11,831 bases of DNA from an uncultured Cocleimonas sp. (lineage in GTDB: Bacteria; Pseudomonadota; Gammaproteobacteria; Thiotrichales; Thiotrichaceae): assembly GCA_937974135.1 (NCBI GenBank), contig CALJIH010000072.1, forward strand, positions 1-11,831, read 5' to 3'. Shown here in pieces: positions 1 through 4,409 of the stretch (position 1 is the first letter of the stretch; each line of letters begins with the position of its first letter). The notes beneath the pieces were generated by a model, which saw only the letters and a list, made by a program, of their open reading frames with translations, did not search any database and had not been told where the DNA came from. A program made the position numbers and the translations under genes.

Positions 1-762
1 GAGCCGTTTTTGAATCATTCCTTAATTTCTTCTGCCTTAAACCTAAAGTTATTACACCCTTTAAAAGTCATACAAACCGCAGAAGTTTATCACCGCGAGA
101 AAGGTGCTCCTTTGGAGGCTGTAGAAGGATTCATTCGCCAAATTTTGGGATGGCGAGAGTATGTTCGTGGATTGTATTGGATGTACATGCCCGATTGGGT
201 AGAGATGAACGCACTGGACGCCAAACAAGATTTACCCGATTTCTTTTGGACAGCCAAAACCGATATGACCTGCCTGCGTCAAACGATTCAACAAACCTTG
301 GATTATGGCTATGCGCATCATATTCAACGTTTGATGGTGACGGGTTTATTCTCATTGTTATATGGTGTGAATCCAAAACAAATCCACGAATGGTATCTAG
401 CCGTTTATGTTGATGCTGTTGAGTGGGTCGAACTCCCGAATACTATTGGCATGAGTCAATACGCAGATAATGGCATTATGGCCTCAAAACCCTATGCCGC
501 AAGTGGCAATTACATCAATAAAATGAGCAATTACTGCAAGCATTGCAAATACAAACCTACTAATGCAGTTGGCGAAGATGCTTGTCCGATAACCACTTTA
601 TTCTGGGATTTCTTAAACACTCACAATGACAGTTTTTCAAATAACCCTCGTATGGGTTTTATGTTAAAAAACCTTCAGCGTAAAAGTGATGAAGAGATAC
701 AAGCAATTACACTTCAAGCGAATGTGTTCAGAGAATCAATTGCTAAAAACGATTTAATATAA
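1..762 (+). CDS. Iron-sulfur photolyase (FeS-BCP / CryB / PhrB type), C-terminal part
   Basis: The reading frame is open from the first base, so the gene starts upstream; 253 residues are visible. It matches the C-terminal, helical FAD-binding half of the deoxyribodipyrimidine photolyase-related family that carries a [4Fe-4S] cluster (bacterial (6-4) photolyases and cryptochromes such as Agrobacterium PhrB). Four cysteines at fragment positions 91, 179, 182 and 195 have spacings of 88, 3 and 13, the same as the cluster ligands C350, C438, C441 and C454 of PhrB. The block from WVELPNTIGM through ASKPYAASGNYINKMSNYC is characteristic of the family. By comparison with PhrB about 260 residues, including the N-terminal alpha/beta domain, lie outside the window. 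The TTG at position 10 is internal, not the start. Expected role: light-driven repair of UV-damaged DNA, or light sensing; sequence alone does not separate these. A repeat copy begins three bases after the stop. Confidence 0.9.
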   Translation, partial: EPFLNHSLISSALNLKLLHPLKVIQTAEVYHREKGAPLEAVEGFIRQILGWREYVRGLYWMYMPDWVEMNALDAKQDLPDFFWTAKTDMTCLRQTIQQTLDYGYAHHIQRLMVTGLFSLLYGVNPKQIHEWYLAVYVDAVEWVELPNTIGMSQYADNGIMASKPYAASGNYINKMSNYCKHCKYKPTNAVGEDACPITTLFWDFLNTHNDSFSNNPRMGFMLKNLQRKSDEEIQAITLQANVFRESIAKNDLI

Positions 763-764
763 CT

Positions 765-799
765 AAAAAAGACACCCCCCTACTTTTAAGGGGTTTTGA
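765..799 (+). repeat. Intergenic C6 repeat, copy 1
   Basis: Contains the shared 16-mer ACACCCCCCTACTTTT (772–787), preceded by a run of six A and followed by AAGG-GGTTTTGA. CCCC can pair with GGGG at 790–793 across the loop, and TTTT follows, so on the + strand it could act as a short terminator for the photolyase gene, whose stop is at 760–762. It may also work on the minus strand, where the G run is followed by T6. Confidence 0.75.
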
Positions 800-844
800 C
801 CAGCTTTATCTATCACCAATGACTAATCAATCAGATATAAAAGT

Positions 845-853
845 TGGTATACT
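845..853 (+). promoter_or_regulatory. Possible extended -10 promoter of the small gene–cysG operon
   Basis: TGGTATACT fits the extended -10 pattern TGnTATAaT. It lies 34 bases before the ATG at 887 and would give a leader of roughly 27 nt. No convincing -35 box is seen 16–18 bases upstream, as is usual for extended -10 promoters. Position and sequence are observed; promoter activity is inference. Confidence 0.4.
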
Positions 854-886
854 TATTTCATCATAAAGAAATTTTGATGGATAAAA

Positions 887-1123
887 ATGCATTACTACGT
901 TTTTAAAATTACTGAACCCACGCCTGTTGTAAAAAACTGCGAATACCTAGATAAATTCGAAGTCTTTAAAGAAGCCAAGAATTATGCGCGTAGTCTAAGG
1001 GCAGAACTACCGTTAAACGGCGCAGTTACTATTAAAATGATACATGCTGCTAATCAATTACAAGCGGAAGAACTACTCCAAGAGAAACGCGAAAAAACCA
1101 TTGTGATGGAATGGGAAAAGTAA
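887..1123 (+). CDS. Small protein of unknown function, first gene of the cysG operon
   Basis: A 78-residue soluble protein with no signal peptide or membrane helix. It begins MHYYVFKITEPTPVVKNCEY and ends in a charged, probably helical tail rich in Glu and Lys (about residues 57–78, AEELLQEKREKTIVMEWEK). A central stretch around residues 24–41 (FEVFKEAKNYARSLRAEL) also looks helical. I cannot assign a function; the single cysteine gives no motif. It is probably a real gene: its stop is six bases before the cysG start, it has its own likely promoter, and it has no competing frame. The ribosome binding site is weak (GATGG at 876–880). An ATG at 877 is out of frame. Its position suggests a role related to sirohaem or sulfur metabolism, but this is guilt by association only. 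Confidence 0.75.
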   Translation: MHYYVFKITEPTPVVKNCEYLDKFEVFKEAKNYARSLRAELPLNGAVTIKMIHAANQLQAEELLQEKREKTIVMEWEK

Positions 1124-1129
1124 TTTTAG

Positions 1130-2560
1130 ATGAAATATTTTCCGTTATTCCTAGATATTAATAATCGCCACTGTTTGGTCATTGGTGGTGGCCTTGTTGC
1201 TAATCGCAAAGTCAAAAGTTTACTCAAATCTGGCGCATTGGTTACCTTGATTTCGCCTGTAGTGACGAATGAGTTGCAACAATTAGCCAAAAACAAAGAA
1301 ATTACGATTCTCTCAAGAAACTATCAAACGGGTGATCTCGTTCGAGCATTCTTAGTCATTGCTGCTACCAATAATGAATCAGTGAATATTCAAATTGCAC
1401 AACAAGCTAATGATGCCAATATTTTAGTTAATGTTGCAGATAATCCTGATCTAGGTAGCTTTATTTTTCCTTCCGTTGTCGATCGATCACCCGTCACTGT
1501 AGCGATTTCAACGGGCGGTGCTTCACCGGTATTTGCACGACAATTACGGTTACGGTTAGATACGATGATTCCAAAGGAATCGGGAGCCTTAGCATCAATC
1601 ACCGAAGAATATCGTGAAAAAGTAAAACAAACATTTATCAACCCAGATCAACGTAAAGAATTTTGGGAAACTGCTTTAAATGGTGTTTTTGCAGAATACA
1701 TTTATGCCGGTAATGAAATCCAAGCGCGCAGTTGGTTAGATAATCAACTCGCAAGAGGTGAATCACGCGCTATTGGTGAAGTCTATCTAGTCGGCGCTGG
1801 GCCTGGCGATCCTGATTTACTCACGTTCAAAGCGGTACGTTTAATGCAGCAAGCCGATGTCATGGTTTATGACCGCTTAGTTTCTAAAGCCATTCTAGAT
1901 ATGGCAAATAAAGATGCTGAACGTTTATATGTTGGTAAAGAAAAATCTAATCATTCTGTGCCACAAAAGAATATCAATCAAATTCTTGTTGATTATGCAA
2001 AACAAGGGAAGCGCGTTTTACGTTTAAAAGGGGGTGATCCTTTTATTTTTGGTCGTGGCGGTGAAGAAATTGAAAAACTCACTGAAAATAATATTCCATT
2101 TCAAGTGGTGCCTGCAGTCACTGCAGCTTCGGGTTGTTCGGCATATGCTGGAATACCCTTAACACATCGTGATTATGCGCAATCTGTTACCTTTGCGACT
2201 GGCCATCTTCGTGATGGTACGGTTAACCTCAATTGGCAACAACTGACCCAAACCAATCACACTATTGTATTTTACATGGGCTTGAGTGGCATTGGCGTAA
2301 TCAGCGAGAAACTTCAAGAACATGGCATGAGCGCCGATATGCCTGCGGCTTTAGTCGAACAAGGCACTACCAGTAATCAACGCGTACACGTTGGTACTGT
2401 CGCTACTTTGCCGCAACTGGTAAAAGCTTCTGGTGTGCGAGCACCGACACTAACAATTATTGGTGAAGTCGTTAACTTACATGACAAACTAAGTTGGTAT
2501 GAACCTGATCGCCACGTGCAACAATCAGAATTTTCTCGTAACGATACTCTAAACAAATAG
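1130..2560 (+). CDS. cysG: Trifunctional sirohaem synthase CysG
   Basis: Makes sirohaem, the cofactor of sulfite and nitrite reductases, from uroporphyrinogen III through two SAM-dependent methylations, NAD-dependent dehydrogenation and iron insertion. At 476 residues it is slightly longer than E. coli CysG (457). The N-terminal dehydrogenase/ferrochelatase domain shows the NAD loop GGG at 19–21 and the catalytic Asp104 in VADNPDLGSF. The C-terminal methyltransferase domain starts near residue 215 with VGAGPGDPDL (221–230), Asp248 in VYDRL, the block KGGDPFIFGRGGEE (300–313), and AASGCSAYAGIPLTHRDYAQS starting at 332. Position 128, a phosphorylated Ser in Salmonella CysG, is Thr here. The extra length is mainly a C-terminal tail of about 15 residues after the usual end. 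It starts six bases after the preceding stop and ends two bases before the next gene, so it probably depends on translational coupling; no strong Shine-Dalgarno sequence is seen. Confidence 0.97.
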   Translation: MKYFPLFLDINNRHCLVIGGGLVANRKVKSLLKSGALVTLISPVVTNELQQLAKNKEITILSRNYQTGDLVRAFLVIAATNNESVNIQIAQQANDANILVNVADNPDLGSFIFPSVVDRSPVTVAISTGGASPVFARQLRLRLDTMIPKESGALASITEEYREKVKQTFINPDQRKEFWETALNGVFAEYIYAGNEIQARSWLDNQLARGESRAIGEVYLVGAGPGDPDLLTFKAVRLMQQADVMVYDRLVSKAILDMANKDAERLYVGKEKSNHSVPQKNINQILVDYAKQGKRVLRLKGGDPFIFGRGGEEIEKLTENNIPFQVVPAVTAASGCSAYAGIPLTHRDYAQSVTFATGHLRDGTVNLNWQQLTQTNHTIVFYMGLSGIGVISEKLQEHGMSADMPAALVEQGTTSNQRVHVGTVATLPQLVKASGVRAPTLTIIGEVVNLHDKLSWYEPDRHVQQSEFSRNDTLNK

Positions 2561-2562
2561 CC

Positions 2563-2925
2563 ATGACCGAAACTCGCATAGACATTCAAGATGCATTCAA
2601 ACGCAATATGAGCGATGGCGATAGTTGTGGCGCTGCCGAGCCTTTTGCATTACGCACCATTGATGACAGCATGGAACCTGAGTTTAAAGCTGGCTGTATC
2701 ATTATTATCGACCCAGGGCACGTTGCGCGTGACGGCTCTTATGTTTTTGCTGTAGATAACAAGCGTGAATATATCTTTCGCCAGTTACGCATTAAAGATA
2801 ATAGATTCTTTCTTCAACCTTTAAATGACCTATACGATACTTTTGAAATTAAATGGGAACAGATTGAAGGGGTGATTACTCAGCGAGCAGGTAAGAAACG
2901 TTCATATCACAAGCATTATGATTGA
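2563..2925 (+). CDS. LexA-fold (peptidase S24) protein lacking the catalytic lysine
   Basis: A 120-residue protein resembling the C-terminal autoprotease domain of LexA/UmuD. The segment DDSMEPEFKAGCIIIIDP (34–51) carries the nucleophile-type Ser36 in the SM.P motif. The strand that holds the general-base lysine in LexA (TVKRL) aligns with YIFRQL, placing Arg73 at that position. The Ser-to-Arg distance of 37 equals the Ser119–Lys156 distance in E. coli LexA. Self-cleavage is therefore unlikely unless the alignment is off. Only about 30 residues precede the core, with no helix-turn-helix, so it is not a DNA-binding repressor on its own. It begins two bases after the cysG stop, which implies coupled translation, and is followed by repeat copy 2. 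The function is unknown; a non-catalytic binding or dimerisation module is one possibility. Confidence 0.8.
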   Translation: MTETRIDIQDAFKRNMSDGDSCGAAEPFALRTIDDSMEPEFKAGCIIIIDPGHVARDGSYVFAVDNKREYIFRQLRIKDNRFFLQPLNDLYDTFEIKWEQIEGVITQRAGKKRSYHKHYD

Positions 2926-2939
2926 ACGGTTTAAACTAT

Positions 2940-2974
2940 AAAAAGTACACCCCCCTACTTTTAGCCGTTTTTGA
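2940..2974 (+). repeat. Intergenic C6 repeat, copy 2
   Basis: AAAAAGT followed by the invariant 16-mer ACACCCCCCTACTTTT (2947–2962), then AGCCGTTTTTGA. Unlike copies 1, 4 and 5 there is no G run to pair with the C run, so it cannot form the GC hairpin, yet the flanking A tract and the GTTTTTGA end are kept. It sits between the S24 gene (stop 2925) and the GTG start at 3013. Confidence 0.75.
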
Positions 2975-2997
2975 GCTATTATTTATACATGTAATAT
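2971..2997 (+). promoter_or_regulatory. Possible promoter of the DUF3147-like gene, -35 supplied by the repeat
   Basis: TTGAGC (2971–2976), formed by the last bases of repeat copy 2, lies 15 bases upstream of TAATAT (2992–2997). Spacing is short and neither box is perfect. The call rests on weak consensus matches. Confidence 0.25.
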
Positions 2998-3012
2998 TTA
3001 CTCGAGATTGCT

Positions 3013-3363
3013 GTGACTTACACCATTATAAAAATAGCTATTACAACAATACTCATAGTTGCCATTGCTGAAATCAGTAAACGAAGTTCATTTATAGGGG
3101 CCATTCTCGCGTCAGTCCCGCTTGTTTCAGTTTTAGCGATGGTTTGGTTATATCAAGATACAAAAGATATTAATAAGATTAGCGAGCTATCAACGGGTAT
3201 TTTTTGGTTAGTGTTACCATCCTTAGCTTTGTTTATTTCGTTACCTTTGTTGTTAAAGCAAGGTGTTAATTTCTATTTGAGTTTAGTGATATCAATTGGA
3301 ATAACAGCAACTTGTTATTATTTGATGGTTATCGTTTTAGAGTATTTTGGAATAAAACTCTAG
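3013..3363 (+). CDS. Small inner-membrane protein, DUF3147-like
   Basis: A 116-residue, strongly hydrophobic protein with four predicted membrane helices at about residues 4–20, 27–47, 61–82 and 87–111. The motifs AEISKRSSFIGAILASVPLVSVLAM and STGIFWLVLPSLALF are those I associate with the DUF3147 family of proteobacterial membrane proteins, whose function is not known to me. The start is GTG, with GAG six bases upstream as a modest ribosome site; a TAA at 2992–2994 closes the frame not far upstream. Charged residues cluster in the loops after helices 1 and 2. It stands apart from the cysG operon, separated by 87 bases and a repeat copy, and is followed by a non-coding gap with a long hairpin. 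Confidence 0.8.
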   Translation: MTYTIIKIAITTILIVAIAEISKRSSFIGAILASVPLVSVLAMVWLYQDTKDINKISELSTGIFWLVLPSLALFISLPLLLKQGVNFYLSLVISIGITATCYYLMVIVLEYFGIKL

Positions 3364-3461
3364 ATATAAAAAAAGGAGGGGGTTGAGGATTTAACTTTGC
3401 TTTTACTACGCGGTACTGGTAATTCCTAATAGAAACCCCTGCATACTTTTTATTCGGCTGC

Positions 3462-3523
3462 GCCTCACCTAAAGGCAAGCTGAAGCAGTTGTCTCGCGAT
3501 GCTCGGCTGCCTCTGGGTGAGCC
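3462..3523. repeat. 62-nt GC-rich imperfect inverted repeat (long hairpin)
   Basis: Left arm 3462–3487 and right arm 3500–3523 pair over most of their length around a 12-nt loop (3488–3499). Paired blocks are CTCACC with GGTGAG, AAAGGCA with TGCCTCT (a partial match), GCTGA with TCGGC (one G·T pair), and GCA with TGC. Two bulged A residues and a few mismatches interrupt the stem. TCGGCTGC also occurs as a direct repeat just outside the left arm (3454–3461) and within the right arm (3503–3510). It lies downstream of both convergent genes. It could be a terminator or attenuating structure, a small RNA, or a palindromic mobile repeat; no T tract follows directly on +. Confidence 0.6.
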
Positions 3524-3524
3524 T

Positions 3525-3561
3525 AAAAAAGCAACACCCCCCTACTTTTGTTCGTTTTTGA
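3525..3561 (+). repeat. Intergenic C6 repeat, copy 3
   Basis: AAAAAAGCA, the exact 16-mer ACACCCCCCTACTTTT (3534–3549), then GTTCGTTTTTGA. It starts two bases after the long hairpin and ends six bases from the lolA stop. In the lolA transcript it reads AAAAGTAGGGGGGTGT and then GC and T6, but no C run is available for a GC stem. It has one extra base between the A tract and the core compared with copies 1, 2 and 5. Confidence 0.75.
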
Positions 3562-3567
3562 TAATGG

Positions 3568-4227
3568 TTAAATCGCTTTACCAATCACATCAACACCCGC
3601 AGGTATCTTAAAGAAAAAAGTACTGCCGCTAATGGGTACATTAATTCTTGCATTCAGTTTAAGCACTGTCTTTTGGCCTAATTGATCGTGCATCACCATT
3701 TGGCGCATGCCGTTTTTATCCATACCTACTTCAAAGAATTTAAAGTCTTTGCTTTTACGATGTGGGGTTAGTTTAAACCAATCTAAACCCGCCGCTTTGT
3801 TGGTCAGCGCTTGCACTTTAAATTGTGCATCAGGTTTTTGTTTTCGCGTAAGTATCGCAATCGGCGCACTAGATAAAGCTTGTGACATCGGTTTGATAGT
3901 TACTTGCTCCAAGTCTTCGTCATACACCCAAATATTCTTACCGTTACTGACAATCGTTTGTGGATCTGGTGTTTTATAAACCCAACGAAACTTACCAGGA
4001 CGCAGCATTGAAATATCGCCAGTAGAATTCTGAATCACTTTGCCCTTTTTACTAAATACTTGCTGACTGAAGTTTCCTTTGATGCTAGAAACAGAAGTAA
4101 AAAAAGTATCCAAACGTTGGCGTGCATCAGAAGCATTTGCGCTCGTGCTGATAGTAAAACTGCTCAGTAGAATCGTTGATGCTGTGAGTAAATTAAATAA
4201 TGTTTTTCTTAGTGTAGATAGTTTCAT
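3568..4227 (-). CDS. lolA: Outer-membrane lipoprotein carrier LolA
   Basis: Periplasmic chaperone that takes lipoproteins released by LolCDE and hands them to LolB at the outer membrane. The 219-residue precursor has a signal peptide: basic MKLSTLRK, a hydrophobic core to about residue 28, and a likely cleavage after ANA (30–32). The mature part shows LolA features: RLDTFFTSVSSIKGNFSQQVF, the conserved block RPGKFRWVYKTPDPQTIVSNGKNIWVYDEDLEQVTIKPM, and the C-terminal strand INVPISGSTFFFKIPAGVDVI. Length is normal for the family. AGAG nine bases before the ATG is the likely ribosome site. It lies downstream of ftsK on the same strand, the usual gene order, but a terminator-like hairpin and a 182-base gap separate them, so it may have its own promoter. 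rarA, often next, is absent. Confidence 0.96.
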   Translation of the reverse strand: MKLSTLRKTLFNLLTASTILLSSFTISTSANASDARQRLDTFFTSVSSIKGNFSQQVFSKKGKVIQNSTGDISMLRPGKFRWVYKTPDPQTIVSNGKNIWVYDEDLEQVTIKPMSQALSSAPIAILTRKQKPDAQFKVQALTNKAAGLDWFKLTPHRKSKDFKFFEVGMDKNGMRQMVMHDQLGQKTVLKLNARINVPISGSTFFFKIPAGVDVIGKAI

Positions 4228-4356
4228 GAATAATTCTCTGGATTTTCAAATAGACTTGAAAGTAAGACTCTAAATCAATAAGCAAGTTCTAAATATATTA
4301 GTAAGATTGTGTAAATTTTAACTATTTTTACTTTTTAATTTGATTCTTCAAAACTG

Positions 4357-4380
4357 AGAAGGGAGTAATTTCCCCCTTCT
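4357..4380 (-). terminator. Hairpin terminator after ftsK
   Basis: Seven-base-pair stem AGAAGGG (4357–4363) with CCCTTCT (4374–4380) around a 10-nt loop. On the minus strand it begins 30 bases after the ftsK stop and is followed by CAGTTTT, a short T run. It probably reduces read-through from ftsK into lolA; the short T run makes full termination uncertain. Confidence 0.6.
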
Positions 4381-4409
4381 ATGTATTATCTTAGACTAGA
4401 GAGACAAGA

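Larger units (their letters stand above)
3364..3567. other. Gene-free gap between convergent DUF3147-like gene and lolA
   Basis: No credible ORF. It begins with A7 followed by GGAGGGGGTTG (3367–3385), which resembles a ribosome site but has no start codon after it. AGGGGGTT (3377–3384) could pair at a distance with AACCCCT (3434–3440). Next come a possible decayed repeat copy (about 3431–3457: ACCCCT, then TACTTTTTATTCGG), the 62-nt inverted repeat and repeat copy 3. The 3450–3523 stretch is visibly richer in G+C than its surroundings. Confidence 0.6.

Noticed and set aside
10..12. TTG as the start of the photolyase gene
   Set aside because: The frame is open to base 1 with family-like residues before it, and half the protein would be missing; it is an internal Leu codon of a gene cut by the window edge.
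3371..3385. AGGAGGGGG as a ribosome binding site for a small gene
   Set aside because: No start codon with a worthwhile reading frame follows at suitable distance.
3462..3523. tRNA or integron attC site
   Set aside because: No cloverleaf or CCA-type end, and no integrase-type core sites (GTTRRRY) or cassette structure can be seen.
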